NCBI GenBank assembly: GCA_964600165.1 | Contig: CAZRIP010000003.1 | Span: 14,000 to 77,999 of the forward strand | Direction of reading: 5' to 3' | Source of the DNA: CAZRIP01 sp964600165 | Lineage (GTDB): Bacteria; Elusimicrobiota; Elusimicrobia; UBA1565; UBA9628 | DNA length: 64,000 bases | Part shown: positions 36,120 through 44,633 of the stretch, piece by piece | How positions within the stretch are numbered: the stretch's first letter is position 1 | Layout: the number at the start of each line of letters is the position of its first letter | Notes under the pieces: generated by a model | The model's database searches: none | Seen by the model: only the letters and a program-made list of their open reading frames with translations | What the model was told of the DNA's origin: nothing | Made by a program: the position numbers and the translations under genes

Positions 36120-38478
36120 CTGGCTCAAGGAGCGCCTCCCGCTCTCGCTCTCCGCCGAGCAGCTCGCGGAGCGCATGCCGCAGCTCGGCTTCGAGGTGGC
36201 GTCCATCGAGAAACGCGGGCCCGCGTTCACGGGCGTCGTGACCGCGCAGATCCTCCAGATCGACAAGCACCCGAACGCGGACCGCCTCTCTCTGTGCGTC
36301 GTCGAAGACGGCACCGGCAAAGTATCTGTTGTTTGCGGCGCGAAGAACATAGCCGTCGGCCAAAAGATCCCTTTTGCCCGCGTCGGCGCCGTGCTTCCCG
36401 GCGACTTCAAGATCACGAAGTCCAAGATCCGCGGCGTGGAGTCGAACGGGATGATCTGCTCGGCGGAAGAGCTGGGCATCGGAAAAGCGAACGGCGGCAT
36501 CCTCGTCCTCGATCCGAGTATCAGCATCGGCAAGGACTTCGCCTCCATGCTCGGTCCGGCCGACGACGTGCTCGAAGTCGAGATCACGCCGAACCGGCCC
36601 GACTGCCTTTCGCACTTGGGCCTGGCGCGCGAGCTCGCCGTCTTCCTCAAGACGCCTCTCGTCCATAAGCCGCTGCCCGCGCTTTCGGAGTCCGGCGAGT
36701 GCCCCAGGATCACGATCAAGGACCCTCTTTCCTGCCCTCGCTACGTCGGCCGCTTGATCACGGGCGTGAAGGTCGCGGAGAGCCCGGCCTGGCTCAAGGC
36801 CAAGCTCGAGGCCGTCGGCCTGCGCCCGATCAACAACGTCGTCGACGTCACCAATCTCATCTTGATGGACATGGGGCAGCCGCTGCACGCCTTCGACCTT
36901 CAGAAGCTGAGCGGCCCGGAGATCGTCGTCCGAGCCGCTTCCAAAGGCGAAAGGATCAAGGCTCTCGACGGCAAGACCTACGACCTGACCGACGCCAACC
37001 TCGTGATCGCCGACGCGCAAAAGCCGGTCGCCATCGCGGGCGTCATGGGAGGCGAGGAGACGGGCGTGACGGAAGCGACGACGTCGGTGCTGCTCGAGTC
37101 CGCGTACTTCGCGCCGCCGGCCGTGCGCAAGAGCGGCCAGAAGCTGCGCCTGCGCAGCGACTCGTCCTATCGCTTCGAGCGCGGCGTCGATCCCGGCGCC
37201 GTCGAGGAAGCGTCGGCGCGCGCGGCGGCGTTGATCGCCGAGCTCACCGGCGGCAAGGCGTCCACGGCGCGCGCCGCCGGCGAGGCGTATAAGCCCCGCC
37301 CCGCGATCTCTTTTACGAGCGCGCGCATCAACCGGATCCTCGGCTCCGAGTTCTCGGAGAAGGAGATCCTCGGCGTCCTTTCCGCGATCGGCGCGATCTC
37401 CCCGCACGAGTTCTCCGCGCCTTCGCACCGCGGCGACTTGGAGACCGTCTGGGACCTCGCGGAGGAGGTCGGCCGCCTGCTCGGCTACGACGCGATCCCC
37501 TCGCGCATCAAGCCTTTCACCGTCGAGCCGTCGGCGCAGACGCCGATGCAGACCCTCGGCGCTCGCCTGCGCCAGCGGCTCGTCGCGCAAGGATTCTTCG
37601 AGGCCTATAACTACGACCTCATCGCAAGGAAGGAGCTGACGAGCCTCGGCATGGCGGCCGAGGGCTTGGTCGAGCTCGCGAACCCGCTTTCCGAGGACTG
37701 GGCGCTGCTGCGGCCGTCGCTGCTGCCGAGCCTCCTGCGCAACGCGGTCTTCAACAAGAACCGCGGCGCCAAGGCCGCGCGGCTCTTCGAGCTCGGCAAG
37801 ATTTACGGCAAGGCGGAGGGGCAAGTCACGGAGCGCTGGCGCCTGGCCGGCGTCATGCTCGGCCCCGTCGCGCCGGCGTTCTGGAAAGCGGCGCGCACCC
37901 CCGACGCCGATTTCCACGATTTGAAGGGCGTGATCGAGGATCTGGTCGCCGGCCTCCCCGGCGTCAAACTCGAGCCGCGCGGCGTCGACCCTCACTGCCC
38001 GAACACGCCGCTCTATCATCCCGGCGCGGCGATGAAGCTCACGCTCGGGAAAGAGAAGCTCGGCGACTTCGGACTCCTGCATCCGCGCGTCGCGCGCGCG
38101 CTCGACCTCGACCGCCAGCCGGTCGGCGTCTTCAATCTCAAGCTCGACGTGCTTTTGTCGGCGAAAGCGCCCGCGACGCGTTTTACGCCGTTCTCGGTCT
38201 TCCCTTCCGTTGAGCGCGACCTCAGCTTCTTCGTCGACGCCAAGCGCCTCTACGCGGAGCTCGAGTCCGCTATCCGCGAAGCCGCCGGAGCCGAGTTGCG
38301 AGGGCTCTCGCTCATCGATCTGTTCGCGGGCAAGGGCGTTCCCGAAGGCAAGCGCAGCCTCACGGTCCGCCTGGTCTTTTCCAGAGAAGACCGCACGCTC
38401 ACCGACCCCGAGGTCAACCAAGCGGTCGACGCGGCGATCAAGGCGCTGGAGGCCGCCGGCGCGATCTTGCGCAAATGA
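36103..38478 (+). CDS. pheT: Phenylalanine-tRNA ligase beta subunit
   Basis: The 791-residue protein begins MKISFNWLKERLPLSL. It then has the EMAP/tRNA-binding domain (VVTAQILQIDKHPNADRLSL), the B3/B4 editing domain, the B5 domain and the class II-like core. It ends with the ferredoxin-fold anticodon-binding domain (PSVERDLSFFVDAKRLYAEL). It pairs with PheS as an alpha2-beta2 enzyme. The 17-base overlap with pheS and four-base overlap with the next gene show tight coupling. Confidence 0.97.
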   Translation: MKISFNWLKERLPLSLSAEQLAERMPQLGFEVASIEKRGPAFTGVVTAQILQIDKHPNADRLSLCVVEDGTGKVSVVCGAKNIAVGQKIPFARVGAVLPGDFKITKSKIRGVESNGMICSAEELGIGKANGGILVLDPSISIGKDFASMLGPADDVLEVEITPNRPDCLSHLGLARELAVFLKTPLVHKPLPALSESGECPRITIKDPLSCPRYVGRLITGVKVAESPAWLKAKLEAVGLRPINNVVDVTNLILMDMGQPLHAFDLQKLSGPEIVVRAASKGERIKALDGKTYDLTDANLVIADAQKPVAIAGVMGGEETGVTEATTSVLLESAYFAPPAVRKSGQKLRLRSDSSYRFERGVDPGAVEEASARAAALIAELTGGKASTARAAGEAYKPRPAISFTSARINRILGSEFSEKEILGVLSAIGAISPHEFSAPSHRGDLETVWDLAEEVGRLLGYDAIPSRIKPFTVEPSAQTPMQTLGARLRQRLVAQGFFEAYNYDLIARKELTSLGMAAEGLVELANPLSEDWALLRPSLLPSLLRNAVFNKNRGAKAARLFELGKIYGKAEGQVTERWRLAGVMLGPVAPAFWKAARTPDADFHDLKGVIEDLVAGLPGVKLEPRGVDPHCPNTPLYHPGAAMKLTLGKEKLGDFGLLHPRVARALDLDRQPVGVFNLKLDVLLSAKAPATRFTPFSVFPSVERDLSFFVDAKRLYAELESAIREAAGAELRGLSLIDLFAGKGVPEGKRSLTVRLVFSREDRTLTDPEVNQAVDAAIKALEAAGAILRK

Positions 38479-38711
38479 TCGCCTCCAGCGGGCTCAAGCG
38501 CCTCGAGGCGCTCGTCGCGCAGGCCGCCCAGCAGCTCAAGGCCCTCGGCGACGAGAACTCGAGGCTGACCTCCATGAACGAGCGCCTCGACCGGGAGAAC
38601 CGCCAGCTCAAAGAGGAGCTCAAGCGCCTCAGCCAGACCGCCGGCCGGCACGAGAGGCTCAGGCAGCGCCTGCTCAAGCTGTCGCAAAAACTCGACAAGA
38701 TTTCTCCCTGA
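38475..38711 (+). CDS. Small coiled-coil protein, ZapB-like
   Basis: The 78-residue protein is almost wholly a coiled coil with heptads (LKRLEALVAQAAQQLKAL, then ENSRLTSMNERLDREN). Small coiled-coil genes of this kind often precede zapA downstream of pheT, so a division-related ZapB-like role is inferred from place and form only. It overlaps pheT by ATGA. Confidence 0.65.
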   Translation: MIASSGLKRLEALVAQAAQQLKALGDENSRLTSMNERLDRENRQLKEELKRLSQTAGRHERLRQRLLKLSQKLDKISP

Positions 38712-38721
38712 TAAAAAACTC

Positions 38722-39021
38722 ATGAACGACAAAGTCGAGATCACGATCTTCCGCCGCAACCTCACCGTCGAGATGGAAGGCTTCGCGCCGATGGAGATCG
38801 CCGCTCTCGCGCAAAAGGTCACCGAGAAGATGCAGGAGATGGCCGACCAAAACCAGAAGATCGCGGACTCGAGCAAGCTCGCGATCTTGACGGCCTTGGA
38901 CTTCGCCGCGCAGCTTTATCAGCTCTCGCAGAAGATCGACACCGAGCAGCGCGCCTCCGAGCACAAGCTGGAAGAGCTGACTCTGGCGCTTCAGAGCGCG
39001 CTCGCCGCCTCCAAACGGTGA
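38722..39021 (+). CDS. zapA: Cell division protein ZapA
   Basis: The 99-residue protein has the ZapA N-terminal fold (VEITIFRRNLTVEMEG), the helix with KVTEKMQEMADQNQKIADSS, and a C-terminal coiled coil. It binds FtsZ and stabilises the Z ring. A zapA gene after pheT is common in bacteria. It overlaps rarA by four bases (GTGA). Confidence 0.85.
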   Translation: MNDKVEITIFRRNLTVEMEGFAPMEIAALAQKVTEKMQEMADQNQKIADSSKLAILTALDFAAQLYQLSQKIDTEQRASEHKLEELTLALQSALAASKR

Positions 39022-40322
39022 CGGAGCTCTTTCCCACCGAGCCACCGCTGTCCGCCCAGCCGCTCGCCGCGCGGATGGCGCCGCGCGCGCTCGACGAGTT
39101 CGCGGGCCAGGAGGCGCTGCTCGGCCCAGGCAAGATGCTGCGCCGGCTCGTCGAGGCGAACAAGTTCTCCTCCGCGATCTTCTTCGGCCCTCCGGGCGTC
39201 GGCAAGACGGCCCTCGCGCGCTTCATCGCCAAGCAAGCGAGCGCCCACGTCGTGGAGCTCAACGCGGTGGCCGCGGGCGTCGCTGATTTAAAAAAAGCCC
39301 TGGAGCAGGCGCGTTTCGACCGCTCGAGCCGGAACCTGAAGACCTTGCTCCTGGTCGACGAGATCCATCACTTCAACCGCACCCAGCAAGACGTGCTGCT
39401 GCCCGCCGCCGAGCGCGGCGAGGTCTTCCTGATCGGCATGACGACGGAGAATCCTTCGTTCTACGTCAACGCGGCCCTCTTATCCCGCGTGACGGCCTTC
39501 GAGTTCCAGCCGCTGCCGCAAGGCGAGCTCGAAAAGCTGCTCGATCGGGCCGTCGCCGACAAAGAGCGCGGCCTGGGGCGGATGAAAGTCCAGCTCTCGC
39601 CCGAGGCGCGCAAGCACTTGGCGACGATGGCCGGCGGCGACGCTCGCAAGATGCTCAACGCCCTGGAGCTCGCCGCGCTCTCGACCGCCGCGGACGCCAA
39701 GGACGTCAAGAGGATCACGCTGGAAGTCGCCGAGGAATCCATCCAGCGGCGCTCGATCCGCTACGACAAGAAATCCGACGACCATTACGACCACATCTCC
39801 GCTTTCATCAAGTCGATGCGCGGCTCCGATCCCGACGCCGCGCTCTATTGGATGGCCAAGATGCTCGCCGCGGGCGAGGACGCGCGCTTCATCGCGCGCC
39901 GCGTGTTGATCTGCGCCTCCGAGGACGTCGGCAACGCCGACTTCCGCGCGCTGCTGGTCGCGCAGGCGGCGTTTCACGCGGTCGAAGTTCTGGGCATGCC
40001 CGAGGCCCGCATCACGCTCGCCCAAGCCGTCACGTTCGTCGCCAGCGCGCCTAAGTCGAACGCGGCCTATCTCGCCGTCGACGCGGCGATGAACGAAGCG
40101 CAGCGCGGCGAGACGCGCGAGGTCCCGCTCCATCTACGCGACGCGAGCATGGACCGCAAGACCCGCGGCCACGGCGAGGGCTACAAGTACGCCCACGACT
40201 ACCCCGGCCACTGGGTGGCGCAAGAGTACATGCCGAAGCCGGTCGTCTTCTACGAGCCGTCGGACCAAGGCGACGAGAAGCGCATCGGTGAAAGGCTGCG
40301 CGAGCTTCGAAAGAAGCGCTAG
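39018..40322 (+). CDS. rarA: Replication-associated recombination protein RarA (MgsA)
   Basis: This clamp-loader-like AAA+ ATPase of 434 residues has Walker A GPPGVGKTALARFIAK, Walker B LLLVDEIHHFNRTQQD and the arginine-finger region LLSRVTAFEFQPL. The C-terminal tetramerisation domain has the typical RGSDPDAALYWMAKMLAAGE-like stretch and YAHDYPGHWVAQEYMP. It acts at stalled forks and single-stranded gaps. The start is a GTG that overlaps zapA. Confidence 0.96.
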   Translation: MTELFPTEPPLSAQPLAARMAPRALDEFAGQEALLGPGKMLRRLVEANKFSSAIFFGPPGVGKTALARFIAKQASAHVVELNAVAAGVADLKKALEQARFDRSSRNLKTLLLVDEIHHFNRTQQDVLLPAAERGEVFLIGMTTENPSFYVNAALLSRVTAFEFQPLPQGELEKLLDRAVADKERGLGRMKVQLSPEARKHLATMAGGDARKMLNALELAALSTAADAKDVKRITLEVAEESIQRRSIRYDKKSDDHYDHISAFIKSMRGSDPDAALYWMAKMLAAGEDARFIARRVLICASEDVGNADFRALLVAQAAFHAVEVLGMPEARITLAQAVTFVASAPKSNAAYLAVDAAMNEAQRGETREVPLHLRDASMDRKTRGHGEGYKYAHDYPGHWVAQEYMPKPVVFYEPSDQGDEKRIGERLRELRKKR

Positions 40323-40325
40323 CCG

Positions 40326-40341
40326 CTGTCCCCGGGGACAG
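40326..40341. repeat. 16-base perfect palindrome CTGTCCCCGGGGACAG
   Basis: It lies three bases after the rarA stop. On the plus strand it is followed by TCTTCTTCTCT, a pyrimidine run but not a clean T tract, so it may be the rarA terminator. It is the first of a pair with the palindrome at 40362. Confidence 0.8.
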
Positions 40342-40361
40342 TCTTCTTCTCTCGCGTTCAG

Positions 40362-40381
40362 CATCCGCCACGTGGCGGATG
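40362..40381. repeat. 20-base perfect palindrome CATCCGCCACGTGGCGGATG, second copy
   Basis: It is identical to the core of the palindrome at 8378-8403, about 32 kb away. It ends five bases before the TAGAAT box of xseA and so covers where a -35 element would be. It could be an operator, a hairpin or a dispersed palindromic repeat. Confidence 0.9.
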
Positions 40382-40386
40382 ATTGG

Positions 40387-40400
40387 TAGAATTGAACGGC
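40387..40400 (+). promoter_or_regulatory. Leaderless-type -10 box before xseA
   Basis: TAGAAT (40387-40392) lies eight bases before the ATG of xseA, directly after the palindrome. No -35 consensus and no Shine-Dalgarno sequence are seen. Confidence 0.5.
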
Positions 40401-41609
40401 ATGCCCGCCCCATCTACGGCGAAGGTCCTCTCGATCACCGAGCTCAACGAGCATATCCACGACCTGCTCGAAAGCTCCTTCTCGGAGCTCTGGGTCGAGG
40501 GCGAGATCTCGAACTGCAAGACCTACCCGTCGGGCCACACCTACCTCACGCTCAAAGACGAAAAATCGCAGATCCGCGCCGTGCTCTGGAAGGGCAACGC
40601 GTTCGGGCTCAAGTTCCGCCCCGAGGACGGCCTCAAGATACTCGCCCGCGGGCGAGTGACCTCTTATCCGGTCCGCGGCGACCTGCAGTTCGTGCTCTCG
40701 ACGCTCGAGCCCAAGGAAAAAGGCGGCCTGCAGCTCGCCTTCGAGCAGCTCAAGGCCAAGCTCGAGGCCGAGGGGCTCTTCGCCGAGGAGCGCAAGCGGC
40801 CGCTGCCGGCTTACCCGCGCTCGATCGGCGTCGTCACGTCGCTTCAAGGCGCCGCGCTGCGCGACATCCTCTCCGTGCTGCGCCGCCGCTGGGAGGGGCT
40901 CGAAGTCCTCGTAGCGCCCGTCGCCGTCCAGGGCGAGGCCGCCAAAGACGAGATCGCGCGCGCCATCGCCGACCTCAATCGACACTTTCCCGATCTCGAT
41001 ATCCTGCTCGTCGGGCGCGGCGGCGGCTCTATCGAGGATCTATGGGCCTTCAACGAGGAGAAGGTCGCGCGCGCCATCGCGGCTTCCGACATCCCGGTCA
41101 TCTCATGCGTCGGGCACGAGACCGATTTCACGATCGCCGACTTCGTCGCGGATCGCCGCGCGCCCACGCCGTCGGCCGCCGCCGAGCTGGCCGTCCCCGA
41201 CAAGCGCGCCGCGCTCGAGGCCGTCTACGGCCTGGAAAAAGACCTCGTCGATTCCACGCTCGTCCTCATCGAGCGGCTCGAGCAGCGGCTCGATCACCTC
41301 GCGCGCCATCCAGCCCTGCTGAGTCCGACCCGCCTCTACGAAGAAAAGCTGCGCCGCGCCCAAGAGCTCGCGACACGTCTGCCCGAGGCCGCGCGTCAAA
41401 TACTCAGGCACGCCGAGAAAGACTTGGCCCTCCAGGCCCAGCGCCTCGACGCGTTCTCGCCGCTCAAGGTGCTCGCGCGCGGCTACGCGATCGCGGAGAA
41501 GCGCCCGGGCGGCGAGATATTGAGGAAAGCGTCGCAGGTCAGGACCGGCGATAAAATTTTACTCCGTCTACACGAAGGCGCCGTCCCCTGCGAGGTCATC
41601 GATGAATAA
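40401..41609 (+). CDS. xseA: Exodeoxyribonuclease VII large subunit
   Basis: The 402-residue protein has the N-terminal OB fold (WVEGEISNCKTYPSGHTYLT, then RAVLWKGNA). The catalytic domain has IGVVTSLQGAALRDIL, LLVGRGGGSIEDLWAFNEE and the C-terminal SPLKVLARGYAIAEK. With XseB it degrades single-stranded DNA from both ends. The ATG at 40401 is preferred to an upstream in-frame codon because it lies just after the TAGAAT box. It overlaps xseB by eight bases. Confidence 0.96.
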   Translation: MPAPSTAKVLSITELNEHIHDLLESSFSELWVEGEISNCKTYPSGHTYLTLKDEKSQIRAVLWKGNAFGLKFRPEDGLKILARGRVTSYPVRGDLQFVLSTLEPKEKGGLQLAFEQLKAKLEAEGLFAEERKRPLPAYPRSIGVVTSLQGAALRDILSVLRRRWEGLEVLVAPVAVQGEAAKDEIARAIADLNRHFPDLDILLVGRGGGSIEDLWAFNEEKVARAIAASDIPVISCVGHETDFTIADFVADRRAPTPSAAAELAVPDKRAALEAVYGLEKDLVDSTLVLIERLEQRLDHLARHPALLSPTRLYEEKLRRAQELATRLPEAARQILRHAEKDLALQAQRLDAFSPLKVLARGYAIAEKRPGGEILRKASQVRTGDKILLRLHEGAVPCEVIDE

Positions 41610-41841
41610 GATCAATAGCGCGAAGAAGGAGTCGTTCGAGTCTTCGCTCAAATCCCTCGAAGAGCTCGTGCGCGCGCTCGAGGCCGGCGACACGGGCCTC
41701 GAGGAAAGCCTCGCGCTCTTCGAAAAGGGCGTGGCGCTGTCCAAGTCCTTGACCAAGCAGCTCGAGGAAGCCAAGCACAAGGTCGAAGTGTTGACCATGG
41801 AGAACGGCAAGCCCGGGAAAAAATCGCTCGCGGAGGACTGA
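41602..41841 (+). CDS. xseB: Exodeoxyribonuclease VII small subunit
   Basis: The 79-residue helical protein has the signature FESSLKSLEELVRALEAGD and LEESLALFEKGVAL. Several copies bind each XseA. It overlaps xseA by eight bases and is followed within one base by the next gene. Confidence 0.95.
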   Translation: MNKINSAKKESFESSLKSLEELVRALEAGDTGLEESLALFEKGVALSKSLTKQLEEAKHKVEVLTMENGKPGKKSLAED

Positions 41842-41842
41842 G

Positions 41843-42952
41843 ATCGCCGATACGAAGCGCCTGCTTTCGCTGGATATCTTCCGAGGGTTGACGATCGCCG
41901 GCATGATCGTCGTGAACTCCTCGGGAAGCGACAACGTCTATCCCACCCTCGACCACGCGCCCTGGCACGGCTGCACGTTCGCCGACTTCGTCTTTCCGAG
42001 CTTTCTGGTGATCATGGGCGTATCCCTGTCTTTATCCCTGCGCGGGAGGCTCGAGCGCGGAGAGCATCGCGAGCGCATCTTCAAGCAAGCCCTCCAGCGC
42101 GCGGCGATCATCTTCGGGCTGGGCCTGCTGATGAACCTCGTCTATTACGCCTCGGGCTCGCAGCCGAATTTCCGCTACATGGGCGTGCTGCAACGCATCG
42201 CGCTCTGCTACTTGCTGTCCTCGACGCTCTTCTTGGTCTCGGGCTGGAAGAGGCAAGCGGCGGTCACCGCCGCGCTCATCGCGGGCTACTGGCTCCTCCT
42301 CACGCGCGTGCCGGTGCCCGGCTACGGCGCGCCGGACCTCACCGAGCAAGGAAATCTCGCGTCTTGGCTCGACCGCGCGCTCTTAGCCGGTCACCTCTAC
42401 AAGCCGTACTTCGACCCCGAGGGCTTGCTCGGCACGATTCCTTCCGTCGCCACCACGCTGTTCGGCGTGCTCGCGGCGCGCTGGCTCGGCTCGCGAGCCG
42501 CGCCCGAGCGCAAGGCGCTCGGCATGATCGCGGCGGGGCTCGCGCTCGCCGCCGCCGGCTATTTGTGGAGCGCGACCTTTCCTTTCAACAAGCATCTCTG
42601 GACGAGCTCCTTCGCGCTTTGGACGGGCGGCGTCTCGCTCGCCCTCCTCGGCGCCTGCTACGGCGTGATCGAGCTGCGCGGCGCCTGGAAGTGGCTGCGC
42701 CCGCTCGAGTGGTTCGGGCGCAACTCGCTGCTGTCCTACTTCCTGTCGGGGCTTCTCTACGGCCTGCAGGAGTTCGTCTCGATCCACGGCGCCGACGGGC
42801 GCATGAACGTCAAGCTTTGGATCACGAATATCCTTTTCGGCTCGTGGCTGCAGCCGCGCGCGGCCTCGCTCGCCTACGCGCTCGTTTTCACCGCGCTCTG
42901 CCTGCTCATGATGGCGGAGCTCCACCGCCGCAAGGTCTACCTCAAGATCTAG
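41843..42952 (+). CDS. Acyltransferase-like membrane protein (HGSNAT/DUF5009 family), probable ATC start
   Basis: The 369-residue protein has about ten hydrophobic segments and the family hallmarks RLLSLDIFRGLTIAGMIVVN, HAPWHGCTFADFVFPSFLVI, RYMGVLQRIALCYLL and LRPLEWFGRNSLLSYFLSG. Relatives include heparan-alpha-glucosaminide N-acetyltransferase; bacterial members probably acylate envelope sugars. The conserved N-terminus begins before the first TTG (41888). The only well-placed start is ATC at 41843, five bases after GGAGGA (41832-41837); no ATG, GTG or TTG exists upstream in frame back to a stop at 41792. Confidence 0.82.
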   Translation: MADTKRLLSLDIFRGLTIAGMIVVNSSGSDNVYPTLDHAPWHGCTFADFVFPSFLVIMGVSLSLSLRGRLERGEHRERIFKQALQRAAIIFGLGLLMNLVYYASGSQPNFRYMGVLQRIALCYLLSSTLFLVSGWKRQAAVTAALIAGYWLLLTRVPVPGYGAPDLTEQGNLASWLDRALLAGHLYKPYFDPEGLLGTIPSVATTLFGVLAARWLGSRAAPERKALGMIAAGLALAAAGYLWSATFPFNKHLWTSSFALWTGGVSLALLGACYGVIELRGAWKWLRPLEWFGRNSLLSYFLSGLLYGLQEFVSIHGADGRMNVKLWITNILFGSWLQPRAASLAYALVFTALCLLMMAELHRRKVYLKI

Positions 42953-43887
42953 TGAGCGAGCCGGCCGACGTCGAGGTCAAGGTGCCCTTCGAGGTCCAAG
43001 CGCCCCACGAAGGCTGGCGCGTCGACCGCTACCTGGCCCAGCGGCTTCACGGCTACTCGCGCGCGGCCGTGCAGAGGCTGATCGCCGACGGCAAGGTCTC
43101 GATCCGCGGACGCGCGGCGAAGGCGTCGACGACGGTCAAGGACGGGGACGTCGTCGTGATCCGCTACCTCAGGACGCCGGAGCCGCCTCCGGGCGTCGAG
43201 CGGCTCGACGTCCTCTACGAGGACGAGCAGCTGCTCGCCGTCGACAAGCCCGCGGGCGTGCTCTCGCACCCGACGGACAAGATCGTGCGCAACGCGGCGA
43301 CGTCGATCTTGAAGCTTCAGCTGCCGGGCCGCAAGCTCCACCTCGCCCATCGGCTCGACCGCGAGACGAGCGGCGTGCTGCTCTTTTCCAGATCGCCCGA
43401 GGCGGCGCGCGCGCTGGGCGAGGCGTTCCTCGAACGCCGCGTCGAGAAGGAGTACCTCGCCGCCGTCGCCGGCCGCGTGACGTGGGAGACGAAGACCGTC
43501 GACGCGCCGCTCGGCAGGGAGGGCGGCGAGATCAGGGTGCGGCAGAAGGCGGGCGAGGGCCGCCGCGCCGTGACGGAGTTTACGCGTGTCGACGCCGGCG
43601 AAGAGGCTTCGCTCGTGCGCTGCGTGCCCAAGACCGGGCGGCTGCATCAGATCCGCGTCCACCTGGCCTTGCTCGGCCATCCGATCCTCGGCGACAAGCT
43701 CTATAAAGGAGACGGCGCGGCCTACATGAAGGCCGTGCGGCGCGAGTTGGCGGAAGAGGACTTGGTCGCTCTCGGCGCGAGGCGCCAGATGCTCCACGCG
43801 GCTAAGCTCACCCTGGCGCATCCGATCACCGGCCGCATGCTCGTGATCGAGTCCCCTCTCCCCGCCGATTTCGTCCTGCCCGGCTAA
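42952..43887 (+). CDS. RluD-type 23S rRNA pseudouridine synthase
   Basis: The 311-residue protein has an N-terminal S4 RNA-binding domain (WRVDRYLAQRLHGYSRAAVQ). The RluA-family catalytic domain follows, with the active-site HRLDRETSGVLLFSRS and the later GRLHQIRVHLALLGHPILGD. RluD-type enzymes modify helix 69 of 23S rRNA, though RluA/C relatives cannot be excluded. The GTG at 42952 shares one base with the preceding stop. Its stop overlaps the stop of trmO on the other strand. Confidence 0.92.
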   Translation: MSEPADVEVKVPFEVQAPHEGWRVDRYLAQRLHGYSRAAVQRLIADGKVSIRGRAAKASTTVKDGDVVVIRYLRTPEPPPGVERLDVLYEDEQLLAVDKPAGVLSHPTDKIVRNAATSILKLQLPGRKLHLAHRLDRETSGVLLFSRSPEAARALGEAFLERRVEKEYLAAVAGRVTWETKTVDAPLGREGGEIRVRQKAGEGRRAVTEFTRVDAGEEASLVRCVPKTGRLHQIRVHLALLGHPILGDKLYKGDGAAYMKAVRRELAEEDLVALGARRQMLHAAKLTLAHPITGRMLVIESPLPADFVLPG

Positions 43888-44633
43888 AGATCTTCGGGAG
43901 TGGGCGGAGGCTTGCGGTGCTTCTTGTATTCTTTCGCGGGAATGATCCTCGTGACCGTGGCGGTCCGGCCGCGGATCTCGAAGTGGACGTCGCAGTCGTA
44001 GATGAAGAACCCGAGGTCCTTGCCCTCTTTCATCTGCGAGCGGTCGCGGTGGTTGCGCAAGTCGCGGGAAAGGATCTCGATGATCAAGTCGCGCAGGCCC
44101 GCTTGGCCGATCGAAAGCCGCCGGTGCACCTCGGCCTCGGCCGCCGGAGAGAAGACGACCGCGAAGAGCTCCTCGGCCGCGCTCGTCCAGCCTTCCTTGG
44201 CGTCCGCGACGCGGTCGTAGCTCGGGATATAGGGCTTAACGTCCAAGATCGGCGTGCCGTCGACGAGGTCGACCTCGGCCAGATGCAGCGTGTCTCCCTC
44301 GACGCGCAGGAGCCTCGCCGCCGAGAGGCCGATCGGCGACGGGCGGTGCGGCGAGCGCGACGCGAAAACGCCGACGGTCTTGCCCTTCAGGCGCGGCGGG
44401 TGCACGGTCGAGAGGAAGATCTTGTTCGTGTTGAGATTGAAATACGCGAGAAGCCAGACGTGAGAGAATTCGGCCAGACCCTTGAGGGATTGCTCCGGGA
44501 TGAACTCGGCCTTGATCTTGAGCCGGGCCCGCGAGTGCGGGACGAGGCCAGGCTGGCGCGGCGCGCCGAATTTCTCCTTGAAGCAAGATTCGAGCACGCC
44601 GATCGCGCGCACGAGCCTTCGGGGAGCCGTCAC
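43884..44633 (-). CDS. trmO: tRNA (N6-threonylcarbamoyladenosine37-N6)-methyltransferase TrmO
   Basis: TrmO adds a methyl group from SAM to t6A37 of some tRNAs, giving m6t6A. The fold's motifs are GVLESCFKEKFGAPRQPGLV, LAEFSHVWLLAYFNLN, FASRSPHRPSPIGLSAARLL and VDLVDGTPILDVKPYIPSYD. At 249 residues it includes the small C-terminal domain. The GTG at 44633 overlaps the EamA stop (GTGA). It acts on the product of the TsaB/TsaE pathway encoded at 7-8 kb. Confidence 0.92.
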   Translation of the reverse strand: MTAPRRLVRAIGVLESCFKEKFGAPRQPGLVPHSRARLKIKAEFIPEQSLKGLAEFSHVWLLAYFNLNTNKIFLSTVHPPRLKGKTVGVFASRSPHRPSPIGLSAARLLRVEGDTLHLAEVDLVDGTPILDVKPYIPSYDRVADAKEGWTSAAEELFAVVFSPAAEAEVHRRLSIGQAGLRDLIIEILSRDLRNHRDRSQMKEGKDLGFFIYDCDVHFEIRGRTATVTRIIPAKEYKKHRKPPPTPEDL

